A DNA stretch of 64,000 nt from contig JAIXOR010000059.1 of NCBI GenBank assembly GCA_027486655.1, forward strand, positions 62,001 to 126,000, in the 5' to 3' direction. Numbering within the stretch: position 1 is the first letter of the stretch; every line of letters begins with the position of its first letter. A model generated the notes under the pieces. It made no database searches. It saw only the letters and a program-made list of their open reading frames with translations, and had not been told where the DNA came from. The DNA comes from Verrucomicrobiaceae bacterium. GTDB taxonomy: Bacteria > Verrucomicrobiota > Verrucomicrobiia > Verrucomicrobiales > Akkermansiaceae. The position numbers and the translations under genes are program-made. This document shows positions 8,150 to 16,685 of this stretch, piece by piece.

Positions 8150-9829
8150 ATGAATGCCTGCACACGCGCTCTTCCCTTCCTTTGCCTCCTGGCAGGTGCC
8201 AGCCCCACATCGGCTGCGCCGACACTCACCAAGCTCGCTGATTTCAACAACAGCGCGCCGCTTTTTCAGGCACATCCGCAAAACGTGAACGACTCGCCTG
8301 TCCTCATCGGCAACCAACTCTGGTTCACCTGCGAGAAGGGCGGATCCAACGGAGCCGGCTCCATCTCCACCTTCGACATCGCCACCCACACCGTCGCCAC
8401 CGTGCTGTCGATGGACAACGCCACCGGCCAGACGCCGAAAGCCACTCCCACCGTGGACGGGGACTTCCTCTATGTGACGACCATCGGCAGCACCTCCGGA
8501 TCGATCTTCAGCACCCTCTTCCGCTTCAACCACCGCACCGCAGGCTACGACGCCGAGCTGTGGGAGGCCGCCAGTGGCAGCAATCCCTCGGCCCGCGCGC
8601 CTTGGGGCGGAGTCACCGTCATCGATCGCGGACCCGGCCAGGGAAAGGATCTCTATTTCACCACCTACAACGGCGGACCTAACAACACCGGCACCATCCA
8701 ACGCCACCGGACGGACACCGGCATCACCACCCAGATCCATGTCTTTCCCAACTCGCCCGGTGGAAAGTTTCCCTACAAGGGCTTCACCGCCGTGGGCACG
8801 GACCTTTATTTCACCACCTTCAACGGCGGCGCCGGCCTTGGCACCATCGGCAAGCTCGATGCCTCCATCCGCGGCGCGGAAACCGTCACCACGCTCGCCG
8901 CCATGCCCGCCTCCGCGGAACCCGCCACCCAGCTTCCCTCCCACAACCCCTACTACCGGGCCCTCGACCACTCGCTCTACTTCACCACCGTAGGCACCAA
9001 CACCCAGCCGGGCGCGTTGATGAGGTTCGATCTCACCCTCCACCAACTCAGCATCGTCCACCGCATCCAGGGCGGCCCCACCACCGGCAACTACCCGGAG
9101 GGAAACAAATGCTACGGCCCCGTGGCGGAGTGGAACAAGGCGCTCTACTACACCACCATCGGCGGCGGTGCGAATGTGCCGACCGGCACCGGCGCAGGCG
9201 GCACCATCAACCGCTACGACCTCCGCACCGGCGCGCACGAGACGCTCTTCCACCTCGATGCCGGCACCAACAACGGACCCGGAGGCGAGATCCGCGGCGG
9301 CTGCGTGTTCAACGGCTCCCCCACCCAGCCTGCCTTCTATCTGATTCCGAAACAGGGCGGGCTCCACGACCACGGCACCGTCCTGCGCATGGACCTCGAT
9401 CCACCGCTCCCGCCATCGACCTACGAGACCTGGCTCTCCCTCCACCCCTCGCTCACCGGCCCCTCATCCGTCCTCGCGGCGGATCCGGATCAAGACGGAT
9501 TCGACAACCGCACCGAGTTTGCCTTCGGCACGGACCCGGCTTCCGCCAGCGGTGGCACCGGCCACCAGGCCCTCGCGGAGGCCGGCCAACTGGAGATCCG
9601 CTGGACCGCACGCAGCGACGGCAGCATCATCTATCAGATTCTCGGCAGCCCCACCCTCGGTGCGGCACCGCAGCCATGGCAGGCGATCCCGGCCACGCAG
9701 GAAATCATGACCTCGCCGGATATCGCCGTGCCCGTGGGCTACGAGCGCCGCCGCGTGATCCTCCCGCTCGCCGATGCCCGCGGCTTTTTCCGTGTGCAGG
9801 CCACTCTTCAAGCCAACGCCCTGCCATGA
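8150..9829 (+). CDS. Secreted propeller-like protein with C-terminal DxDxDG module
   Basis: A 559-residue exported protein. The signal peptide is MNACTRALPFLCLLAGASPTSA-A. Residues about 25-420 contain repeated units of the type DLYFTTFNGG..GTIGKLD, LYYTTIGGG..GTINRYD and LYVTTIGST..SIFSTLFRF, the pattern of GTIF-type propeller repeats common in Verrucomicrobiota and Bacteroidota. From residue about 445 comes the calcium-loop motif DPDQDGFDNRTEFAFGTDP, then a roughly 100-residue beta segment that ends in GFFRVQAT. That module recurs in three other secreted proteins of this window (at 35088, 51189 and 55040). The stop overlaps the start of the pseudopilin gene (ATGA), so the two are co-translated. 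The ligand or substrate is unknown. Confidence 0.75.
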   Translation: MNACTRALPFLCLLAGASPTSAAPTLTKLADFNNSAPLFQAHPQNVNDSPVLIGNQLWFTCEKGGSNGAGSISTFDIATHTVATVLSMDNATGQTPKATPTVDGDFLYVTTIGSTSGSIFSTLFRFNHRTAGYDAELWEAASGSNPSARAPWGGVTVIDRGPGQGKDLYFTTYNGGPNNTGTIQRHRTDTGITTQIHVFPNSPGGKFPYKGFTAVGTDLYFTTFNGGAGLGTIGKLDASIRGAETVTTLAAMPASAEPATQLPSHNPYYRALDHSLYFTTVGTNTQPGALMRFDLTLHQLSIVHRIQGGPTTGNYPEGNKCYGPVAEWNKALYYTTIGGGANVPTGTGAGGTINRYDLRTGAHETLFHLDAGTNNGPGGEIRGGCVFNGSPTQPAFYLIPKQGGLHDHGTVLRMDLDPPLPPSTYETWLSLHPSLTGPSSVLAADPDQDGFDNRTEFAFGTDPASASGGTGHQALAEAGQLEIRWTARSDGSIIYQILGSPTLGAAPQPWQAIPATQEIMTSPDIAVPVGYERRRVILPLADARGFFRVQATLQANALP

Positions 9830-10440
9830 AGCGCCGCCCCTCCCACTTCGCGGCCGGGTTCACCCTCGGGGAAATCCTCACCGTGATTCTCATTCTCTCG
9901 GTTCTCGTCATTCTCATTTTCCAGATGGCGTCCCGCTCCATCGAGCGAGCCCACCATGCGGTGGACATCCTCAAACTGCGCCACATCAACTCCGCCATCG
10001 TCGCCCGCGCCATCGAAAACAACGGCATCGCCTACACCAAACAGGAAACCGGAAACTCGGTCTACCGCCAGTGGGACGATCCGCTGAGCCTCTGCCAGGT
10101 GCTCTCCGGCTTCCTCTCCGGCGAGGAAGCCTGGATGAGCCCCTCCGCCAACTCACGCCACCGGAAATACCGCAACAGCTATGCCTGGTCCCAGGCGCGG
10201 AAGATCTCGTTCGACCTCGAAAACCCGGAGAAAAGCCAGCGCACCACCCAAATCGAAAACCCCGCCACCGTGCTCACCGTTTGGAACAACTTCTGTTACA
10301 CCCTGCCTTCCGGATTCAACCGCCCGGAATCCAACAGCGTGGGCCCCAAGCCCGCCGCCGCCAACTTCCACCACCGCCCGTGGAACCGCAGGACCGCGGT
10401 GAACTGGTTCTACCTCGACGGCCATGTGGAGACTTTCTAA
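9826..10440 (+). CDS. Prepilin-type N-terminal cleavage/methylation protein (pseudopilin-like)
   Basis: A 204-residue protein whose N-terminus (MKRRPSHFAAGFTLGEILTVILILSV) has the type IV prepilin signature. A basic leader is cut after Gly by a prepilin peptidase, then FTLxE with Glu5 and a hydrophobic assembly helix. The C-terminus ends in RTAVNWFYLDGHVETF, where the DGHV motif is typical of verrucomicrobial and planctomycetal type II pseudopilin-like proteins. It should sit in the inner membrane or a secretion pseudopilus. It overlaps the upstream propeller gene by 4 bases and the downstream peroxidase gene by 17 bases, so the three form a tight operon. The assembly machinery is not in the window. 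Confidence 0.85.
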   Translation: MKRRPSHFAAGFTLGEILTVILILSVLVILIFQMASRSIERAHHAVDILKLRHINSAIVARAIENNGIAYTKQETGNSVYRQWDDPLSLCQVLSGFLSGEEAWMSPSANSRHRKYRNSYAWSQARKISFDLENPEKSQRTTQIENPATVLTVWNNFCYTLPSGFNRPESNSVGPKPAAANFHHRPWNRRTAVNWFYLDGHVETF

Positions 10441-11572
10441 CATTCTAACATCAACGCTGGTGGCCACCGCGTTTGCGGCCACCGCCACTCCGGAATTCGC
10501 CACCCGCGAGGAACTCCTCGCCTGGCTGCGCACCGAGTATGCCAAGCCCCCCGCCGCCTGGCCCGCACCCGTGCTCGATGAAGGCGTGCCGCACCGCGAA
10601 CTCGCCACCCCGGGCCCCGCCCCCTTCCCCGAGGGCATGGAGCCCACCCGCGAGAAAAAGGAACTCGGCCTCTCGCTCTTCTTCGATCCCCGCCTTTCCG
10701 GATCGCAGCAGATCTCCTGCTCGCGCTGCCACGATCCGGAAAAAGGCTGGGCCGATGGCCGCTCGCTCGCCCAGGGCGTCTTCATGGGCCAGCTCACCCG
10801 CAACACCCCGGGCCTCCAGGGCGTCGGACACCACACCTCGATCTTCTGGGACGGCCGCTCACCCAGCCTCGAAGCCCAGGCCGCCGCCGTGATCACCCAC
10901 CCCAAGGAAATGGCGGGAAACCCGGAGAAAATCGTCCGACGACTCGCCGCCGTGAAGGACTTTTACCCGCCGAGATTCAAAGCCGCCTTTGGCGATGAAT
11001 CGATCACCTTCGAGCGCATCCTCCAGGCCATCGCCGCCTTCGAGCGCGGACTCACCACCGGCCGCAGCCGCTTCGATCGCTTTCTCGCCGGCAAACAAGA
11101 CGCCCTCAACGATGCGGAGCTCCACGGCCTCCACCTCTTCCGCACTCAGGCCCGCTGCCTCAACTGCCACAACGGCCCCCATTTCTCCGACGGGCTTTCC
11201 CACAACGCCGGACTCACCTACTATGGTCGCCGTTTTGAGGACCTCGGCCGCCACACGGTCACGGGCAAGGCTGAAGACGTCGGCAGGTTCCGCACCCCCT
11301 CGCTGCGCAACGTCGGCCGCACCGGGCCCTGGATGCACCACGGACTCTTCCCCACCATGCGCGGCGTCCTCAACCTCTACAACGCCGGCATGCCGCGCCC
11401 CGCCCGCAAGGATCATCAAAAGGACGATCCCCTCTTCCCGGAAACCAGCCCGCTCCTCAAGCCGCTCCATCTCAGCCCCGACCAACGCGCCGACCTTGAG
11501 GCCTTCCTCATGTCCCTCGACGAGCCCCCCATGCGCGTGCTCACGCCGCCTTTCCCGCCACTCGGCCCCTGA
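10424..11572 (+). CDS. Di-haem cytochrome c peroxidase / MauG-family protein
   Basis: A 382-residue periplasmic protein with an N-terminal signal (MWRLSNILTSTLVATAFAATA). Two c-type haem sites are visible: CSRCH (residues about 99-103), followed by a family-typical GWADGRSLAQG, and CLNCH (about 245-249), followed by GPHFSDGLSHN. The segments FWDGRSPSLEAQA and FRTPSLRNVGRTGPWMHHG match the CCP/MauG family, which reduces hydrogen peroxide or oxidises protein side chains at the high-potential haem. The gene begins inside the last codons of the pseudopilin gene (17-base overlap). That overlap carries two tandem TTCTAACA units (10435-10450). Coupling to a secreted propeller protein and a pseudopilin suggests a dedicated envelope oxidation function, but the substrate is unknown. 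Confidence 0.88.
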   Translation: MWRLSNILTSTLVATAFAATATPEFATREELLAWLRTEYAKPPAAWPAPVLDEGVPHRELATPGPAPFPEGMEPTREKKELGLSLFFDPRLSGSQQISCSRCHDPEKGWADGRSLAQGVFMGQLTRNTPGLQGVGHHTSIFWDGRSPSLEAQAAAVITHPKEMAGNPEKIVRRLAAVKDFYPPRFKAAFGDESITFERILQAIAAFERGLTTGRSRFDRFLAGKQDALNDAELHGLHLFRTQARCLNCHNGPHFSDGLSHNAGLTYYGRRFEDLGRHTVTGKAEDVGRFRTPSLRNVGRTGPWMHHGLFPTMRGVLNLYNAGMPRPARKDHQKDDPLFPETSPLLKPLHLSPDQRADLEAFLMSLDEPPMRVLTPPFPPLGP

Positions 11573-11628
11573 AGGAGGGCGCTTGGTTGTTAGATGCCGG
11601 TTCGCCAGCACCTCGCCTGCGGGCAAGA

Positions 11629-11657
11629 TTGACTCGCCGCAGGGCGCGGATGAAGCT
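11629..11657 (+). promoter_or_regulatory. Candidate -35/-10 promoter for the Hsp70 gene
   Basis: TTGACT at 11629-11634, a 17-base spacer, then the weak -10 GAAGCT at 11652-11657, only 8 bases before the ATG at 11666. The same TTGAC layout occurs upstream of several other starts in the window. The -10 match is poor and the transcript would be nearly leaderless, so this is tentative. Confidence 0.35.
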
Positions 11658-11665
11658 CCGCGGCG

Positions 11666-13444
11666 ATGAACGACCTCATTCTGGGAATCGACCTTGGCAC
11701 CACCCATTCGGCCGTGGGCGTGGTGGATTCCGGGTTTCCGATCCTTTTGGCCGATGCCGACGGCCGGCGGATCACGCCGAGCGCGGTGTATCTGGGGGCG
11801 GACGGCACGGTGGAGGCAGGATCCCGGGCCTTGCGCCGGCGGACACTGGAGCCGGGCCGGGTGGTCACCAGCATCAAGCGCCTGATGGGCCGCCGGGCGG
11901 CCGAGGTGGAGGACGATTTCCCGCTGCCTGTGGAAGCGGGCGGCGATGGCCTGCCGCGCGTGCTCGGAAAGACACCGGAGGAAATCAGCGCGGAGATCCT
12001 CATCGAGTTGAAACGGGTGGCCGAGTGGCGCATGGAAACCCCGATCCACAAGGCGGTCATCACCGTGCCTGCCTATTTCAACGACGCCCAGAGAGCCGCC
12101 ACCAAACGGGCCGGGGAAATGGCCGGGCTGGAGGTGCTGCGCATTCTCAACGAACCGACCGCCGCCGCACTGGCCTACGGTCTCGACAAACTTGGCGAGC
12201 GCTCACGCGTCGCCGTCTATGATCTCGGCGGCGGCACCTTCGATCTCTCGATTCTCGAAATGCAGGACGGCGTCTTCCAGGTGCTGGCCACCCATGGAGA
12301 CACCCGTCTGGGCGGCGATGATCTGGACGCGCTCATTCTGCACCGGATCGAGGAACGGGCGGGCATCGACCGGGTGTCCGGCACCGAACGCGTGCGCTTC
12401 ATCGAGGAGGCGGAGCGCGTGAAGCGGCTTCTATCCGAATCGGAGGAGGCGGTGTTCCGCATTCCGTTCCGTGAAAACGGGCCGGGCATCGAGGAAACCC
12501 TGACCCGCGCCGAACTGGAGGCCCTTGCGGCGCCATGGATCCAGCGGAGCATCCGCCACTGCCGCCAGGCCATGGCCGATGCGGCGTTGAAGCCCGCCGA
12601 TCTGGATGCGGTGGTGCTGGTGGGCGGCAGCACCCGGATTCCCGCCGTGCGCCGCGAGGTGGCGCGCTTTTTCGAACGCGAGCCGGATGTTTCCCAACAC
12701 CCCGACGAGGCGATCGCACTGGGTGCGACCATTCAGGGCGGAGTGATGAGCGGGGCCCTGCGCAAGATGGTGCTGCTGGACGTCACTCCGTTGAGCCTCG
12801 GCATCGAGACCTTCGGTGGATTGATGAACGTGCTCATCCCGCGCAATACGACCATCCCCTGCAAGGCCGGCGAAATGTTCACGAATGCGGCGGACGGCCA
12901 AAAGGCGATGAAGGTGCGCGTGCTGCAGGGCGAACGCGAGATGGCGCGGGACAATTGGGAGCTGGGCGGCTTCGAGGTCGCTTTCGAAGCCTCGCCCAAG
13001 GGCCGTGCCCGGGTGGGCGTGCAGTTCCGCATCGACGAGAACGGCATCCTGGAAGTGCTCGCGCGCGACGTCGCCACCGGCATGGACACCGTGGTGAAGC
13101 TCGGCAATGCGGCTGTGAATGTGGACGATGAGGCCGTGGAAAATATGGTCAGCGAGTCGGTGGAACACGCTTTCGAGGACATGGCCGAGCGCGTGTTCAC
13201 CGAAGCCAGGCTGAAGGCGGAGGAACTGCTGCCCGCCGTGGAAACCGCACTTGCCGCAGGTCTCGCCACCGATGCGGAACGCGTGGAAATCGAGAGCGCC
13301 GCCGCCGCGGTCCGCGCCGCCCTTGCGAGCGGAGCCGCCAACCCGCTCAAGGCCGCCGTGCAAAAGCTCGATCAGGCCACCGAGGCCCTTGCCGCCCGCC
13401 TCGTGGAGCAGGCGATGGACGAGGCGCTCGAACGCCGCTTGTGA
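11666..13444 (+). CDS. Hsp70 family chaperone (short DnaK/HscA-like)
   Basis: A 592-residue ATP-dependent chaperone. The nucleotide-binding domain shows phosphate loop 1 ILGIDLGTTHSAVGVV, IHKAVITVPAYFNDAQRAATKRAG, ILNEPTAAALAYG, phosphate loop 2 VAVYDLGGGTFDLSIL and the adenosine motif VVLVGGSTRIPAVR. The linker DVTPLSLGIET leads into the substrate domain with TTIPC. It is shorter than canonical DnaK (about 640 residues): the Gly/Asp-rich C-terminal tail is missing and the lid is short, ending ...MDEALERRL. Starting MNDLILGIDLG and lacking a neighbouring grpE or dnaJ, it resembles secondary Hsp70 paralogues such as HscA/HscC rather than the housekeeping DnaK. No iron-sulfur assembly genes are adjacent, so I do not name it hscA. 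Confidence 0.88.
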   Translation: MNDLILGIDLGTTHSAVGVVDSGFPILLADADGRRITPSAVYLGADGTVEAGSRALRRRTLEPGRVVTSIKRLMGRRAAEVEDDFPLPVEAGGDGLPRVLGKTPEEISAEILIELKRVAEWRMETPIHKAVITVPAYFNDAQRAATKRAGEMAGLEVLRILNEPTAAALAYGLDKLGERSRVAVYDLGGGTFDLSILEMQDGVFQVLATHGDTRLGGDDLDALILHRIEERAGIDRVSGTERVRFIEEAERVKRLLSESEEAVFRIPFRENGPGIEETLTRAELEALAAPWIQRSIRHCRQAMADAALKPADLDAVVLVGGSTRIPAVRREVARFFEREPDVSQHPDEAIALGATIQGGVMSGALRKMVLLDVTPLSLGIETFGGLMNVLIPRNTTIPCKAGEMFTNAADGQKAMKVRVLQGEREMARDNWELGGFEVAFEASPKGRARVGVQFRIDENGILEVLARDVATGMDTVVKLGNAAVNVDDEAVENMVSESVEHAFEDMAERVFTEARLKAEELLPAVETALAAGLATDAERVEIESAAAAVRAALASGAANPLKAAVQKLDQATEALAARLVEQAMDEALERRL

Positions 13445-13586
13445 GAGAGAACAAGCGAGCGGGCGTTTTCGGTTTTCTCTGGCGGCATGATTTGCCACGA
13501 TGTTGGAGTGAAACGAATCGGATGGGTGCTGTTGATCCGGCTCCTGAGGGTGTCTTGGGATTGCCTAGGGAGGCTGCCGAGTCCGC

Positions 13587-14705
13587 TCACCAGTCGTCGC
13601 CGAGGCCGTAGCGGCCGGCGAGTTCCAGCAGGTCGCCGCGCATCGGCCATTCGTCCGGGCGTTCGCTGGACTGGTGGCGCTTGCTCGCTCCCTTGAGCAT
13701 CATGCAGCCGGTGTTGTCGCCGATCTTGCCGATGGCATCCACCTCGTCGGGCGAGAGGCGCACGTCCGGCAGCGCGGCAAACTCGCGGATCTTGTCCTCG
13801 ATGGGCCGCGCGCCTTCTCCGGATTCCTGGATGAAGGTGGGCACCACGCTTTCCACGGCGGGATGGCTGAGGTTCCAAATGGAAGCGAACTGGAGCAGGG
13901 TGAGGCCGTATTTCTCGGCCACGGGCTTCATGCGCTCCGCCTTCTCCATGCCGTGCTGCACCCAGCCCTCGGGGCGGTAGGTGCGGTGGTCGCCGGGTTT
14001 GAACTCATGGCCGGGCAGGGCGAGGTCGCCATGGAAGACGCCGCCGTGATCGACCACGCGCGTCATCACCTTCACGCCATGGGTTTCACAAGCGGGCAGC
14101 GTGAGGCCGACGGGCCAGGGCTCCAGCGGATTGAGAATGAGCATCGCCCAGTCGATCAGTTCGCCGAAGCGCTCGAAGCTGCCCACCAGGTCGAGCGAGA
14201 ATCCATTGGCCGGCCCCGGCGCGATGCCGAGCATGCGGGTGAGGCCTTCGTCCTTGGCGTCCTTCATCGCATTCCAGACGGCGTCGCTGGTGTAGCCGAG
14301 TTCGTCGGGATTGTGGAGCATGAGCAGGTCGAAGTGATCCGAGCCGCAGCGTTCGAGTTCCCTGGAGGCGGCCATGCGGACGAAGCCGGCATAGCCCTCG
14401 GGCCCGCGCAGTTCGGCATCGGTGAAACGCGGGTAACCCCTGGCCCCCTGCCGCTGGCCTTCGTAGAAATCGTGGCCGATCATGCCCACCAGGCTGTAGG
14501 TCGAGCGATCCACGCCTTTGAGCGCACGGCCTAACAGCTCGTCCGCCTTGCCGTTTCCATACACATCGGAAGTGACGAAGGTGCGGATACCGGCCTGATA
14601 GGCGGTCTCGATGCAGCCGATGAAGCGGTCCTCGGGCAGGGTTTCTCCGAAGTGCATGAAGCGGCCGCCGCTCCAGGTGCCGTAGGCTGTGGTGGTGGGA
14701 TCCAT
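13587..14705 (-). CDS. Aldo/keto reductase-like protein with an altered catalytic site
   Basis: A 372-residue TIM-barrel oxidoreductase of the AKR superfamily. Visible features are the YQAGIRTFVTSDVYGNGKADELLGRAL segment (family Asp and Tyr), the strand FDLLMLHNPDELG with the conserved His, and a C-terminal EKYGLTLLQFASIWNLSHPAVESVVPTF that binds the NADP phosphate in relatives. The usual catalytic Lys strand (xxTK) is replaced by YSLVGMIGHDFYEG, where I see no Lys, so activity may differ from standard aldehyde or ketone reduction. An extra region rich in charged residues (KRHQSSERPDEWPMRGD) follows the barrel. It is convergent with the Hsp70 gene and divergent from nothing close; a candidate promoter precedes it. 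The physiological substrate is unknown. Confidence 0.8.
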   Translation of the reverse strand: MDPTTTAYGTWSGGRFMHFGETLPEDRFIGCIETAYQAGIRTFVTSDVYGNGKADELLGRALKGVDRSTYSLVGMIGHDFYEGQRQGARGYPRFTDAELRGPEGYAGFVRMAASRELERCGSDHFDLLMLHNPDELGYTSDAVWNAMKDAKDEGLTRMLGIAPGPANGFSLDLVGSFERFGELIDWAMLILNPLEPWPVGLTLPACETHGVKVMTRVVDHGGVFHGDLALPGHEFKPGDHRTYRPEGWVQHGMEKAERMKPVAEKYGLTLLQFASIWNLSHPAVESVVPTFIQESGEGARPIEDKIREFAALPDVRLSPDEVDAIGKIGDNTGCMMLKGASKRHQSSERPDEWPMRGDLLELAGRYGLGDDW

Positions 14706-14719
14706 AATCGCGTGGCGGA

Positions 14720-14748
14720 TGACTAGTCCCGCGCCTGCGCCCGGTCAA
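14720..14748 (-). promoter_or_regulatory. Candidate promoter of the aldo/keto reductase gene
   Basis: On the minus strand, TTGACC (14743-14748) is followed 17 bases later by TAGTCA (14720-14725), about 15 bases before the ATG at 14705. The spacing is ideal and the -35 good. The -10 is partial, and the predicted leader is very short. It also overlaps the 3' end region of the LOG-family gene. Confidence 0.4.
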
Positions 14749-14750
14749 CC

Positions 14751-15824
14751 TCAAGCCGCGGAGACCCGGGAGGATTCCAGCAGCCGTGTGACCTCCGGGA
14801 TCAGCCCGTCGAAGTGGCTCACCACGCTGAATTCGCCGTCGTAGCACCAGGTTTCCAGCAGCTTGATGAGGGGCGTCCAGAAGGAGCGGCCTGCGGCGTC
14901 CACGCGGTCATAGACGACCACCGGTTTGTCGCGCATCGAGGGATGCCGCTGATGCTTGAAGATCATCAGGGCGAGCATTTCCTGCACGGTGCCCGATCCG
15001 CCCGGGAAGATGACGAAGGCGTCCGAGCGCTCGATCATGATTTCCATGCGCGTGTAGATGTCCGGCTTGAGCCAGAAGCTGGAGAGCCCCTCGGGCAGGC
15101 CTTCGAGCTCGATGATGTGGGGCACATTCGATCCACCGGTCCAGCCGCCGGCATCCACCGCACCGCGGACGACCTCGCCCATGATGCCGGAGTTTCCCGC
15201 ACCGGAGACGCAGCCGTATCCCGAGCGCGCCAGATCGCGGCCGAAATCGTAGCCATCCTTGAGGTAGGCCGGATCCTCGATCGAAGCGGAGCAAAAGACA
15301 CAGACATTACCGGCGTGATCCGCAGGCAGCGGGGTCTCGAAGGAATCGACCGGCTGTGCGCCGCTGCTGTGGCGCCCGGCGTCCGGCAGCGGGCGGCTGG
15401 AGGCGGCCTGGAGGAGATCGATCACCTCGTCGGTGGTGCTGGCGGTGAGCAGGTAGTCGCGGTGGTTCTGGCGGATGGTGCCGAGCGCGTTGAGATGGTC
15501 CAGCAGCGCGAGGAAACCATCCCACGAGCCGTCCGAGTTGAGCAACACGGTGGGCTTGGAGGCCAGGTTGCGGTCGAGCGTCTGATAGCCGACGAAAATG
15601 GAGACCGCTTTGAAAAGATCCTCCAGCGTGGCTCCCGGAGTGAAGACGAAGGCGTCCGACTCGATGATCTTGCGCTCGATGTTGGAGAGCGAGATGCGTT
15701 GGTCGCCATTCGAATTGTAAATGTCCCAGCCGCGGGAAAAGAGGCTGTAGAGGAGGCGTGCGCGGATTTCACGGTTGGGGTCCCGTTCGCTGCGAACGGT
15801 TCCCGCGAGTCTGACTTTGGGCAT
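14751..15824 (-). CDS. LOG-family protein with two tandem LOG-like domains
   Basis: A 357-residue cytosolic protein. The C-terminal half is a full LOG (lysine decarboxylase-like / TIGR00730) domain: VCVFCSASIED, RSGYGCVSGAGNSGIMGEV, IYTRMEIMIERSDAFVIFPGGSGTVQEM, with the PGGxGTxxE motif that forms the nucleotide-monophosphate site. LOG proteins release bases such as cytokinins from ribonucleoside 5'-monophosphates. The N-terminal half (residues about 1-140) repeats the same fold in decayed form: NIERKIIESDAFVFTPGATLEDLFKAVSIF aligns with the active segment but lacks the second Gly and the GT. The start at MPKVRLAGTV (15824) is chosen because the longer upstream frame overlaps other DNA and reads as non-coding. 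The true substrate in bacteria is uncertain. Confidence 0.82.
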   Translation of the reverse strand: MPKVRLAGTVRSERDPNREIRARLLYSLFSRGWDIYNSNGDQRISLSNIERKIIESDAFVFTPGATLEDLFKAVSIFVGYQTLDRNLASKPTVLLNSDGSWDGFLALLDHLNALGTIRQNHRDYLLTASTTDEVIDLLQAASSRPLPDAGRHSSGAQPVDSFETPLPADHAGNVCVFCSASIEDPAYLKDGYDFGRDLARSGYGCVSGAGNSGIMGEVVRGAVDAGGWTGGSNVPHIIELEGLPEGLSSFWLKPDIYTRMEIMIERSDAFVIFPGGSGTVQEMLALMIFKHQRHPSMRDKPVVVYDRVDAAGRSFWTPLIKLLETWCYDGEFSVVSHFDGLIPEVTRLLESSRVSAA

Positions 15825-16024
15825 GGGAGGGGTGGGTGAAACGGGTGAAACAAATCCCCGGATCGCGTGGAACGCACCCGGGAATCTCCAAAGGAAAGCA
15901 GAAATCCCCGGATTTGCAATGCGCCGTTGCATCTTGCCGCCACCCCGCCCCCTCCCCACCGTGGCGATCCTGCGGACTCGATCCGGTATCGACAGCGGGC
16001 CCTCCCTGCGCCATCGTCGCGGCG

Positions 16025-16672
16025 ATGATGATCCGTTTCCCCTCCGTCCTGATGATCCTTGCAGCCACGGCGCTCGCGGCCTCCGCGGCCCCGCGATTCG
16101 CGCTGATCCGGGTGAAGGACATTTACTCCGAACTGCCATCGACCGCGGCGCTCCAGGAGGAGGTCAAGAAGGACCGCGAAGGGATCATGAAGGACTCGCG
16201 CGCCGAGGACCTGCGCCGCATCATCTCCGAACTCCAGGGCATCCAGGCCAAGCTTTCCGACAAGGACAATCCGCCCGACGAGGAGACCGGCAAGAAGCTC
16301 GCCCGCTCCTACGAAATCAAACGTCAGGAAGCCCAGACGCTGCAGAAGGAATTCGAAAACTTCCGCACCGAGCGCGAAAAGGAAATCAACCGGCGCATGG
16401 TGGCCGGCATGCGGGCCTCGCTCGACCGGATCGTGGACACCTCGCGCCGCATCGCCAAGGAGCGGGGCTTCGACATGGTGCTCGACAGCTCCGGCAACAC
16501 CAACACCGGCGTGCCCTTCGTCCTTCACAGTGCCCGCCAGACCGACCTCACCGACGACGTGCGGGCCGCCATGAAGGATGCGGAAAAGGCCGCCGCCCCC
16601 GCCACTCCACCGGCCCCGGCCGCTCCGGCACAGGCGGATGCCGCCAAGCCCGCCCCCAAGCCCAAACGTTGA
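16025..16672 (+). CDS. Skp/OmpH-like periplasmic chaperone
   Basis: A 215-residue exported protein. The signal peptide MMIRFPSVLMILAATALAASA-A is followed by a short strand (RFALIRVKDIYSE) and then a long charged helical region (residues about 40-140, rich in Glu, Lys and Arg: EEVKKDREGIMKD, KRQEAQTLQKEFENFRTEREKEINRRM). Next come the strand RGFDMVLDSSG and a Pro/Ala/Lys-rich tail. This helix-arm layout and the closing motif [A/G]xDxVLDxSG match the OmpH/Skp family, which holds outer-membrane proteins during periplasmic transit. Typical neighbours bamA and lpxD are absent. It is followed 13 bp later by a coiled-coil membrane protein on the same strand and is divergent from the LOG-family gene. 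Confidence 0.8.
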   Translation: MMIRFPSVLMILAATALAASAAPRFALIRVKDIYSELPSTAALQEEVKKDREGIMKDSRAEDLRRIISELQGIQAKLSDKDNPPDEETGKKLARSYEIKRQEAQTLQKEFENFRTEREKEINRRMVAGMRASLDRIVDTSRRIAKERGFDMVLDSSGNTNTGVPFVLHSARQTDLTDDVRAAMKDAEKAAAPATPPAPAAPAQADAAKPAPKPKR

Positions 16673-16685
16673 TCCTTCCAAGCTC

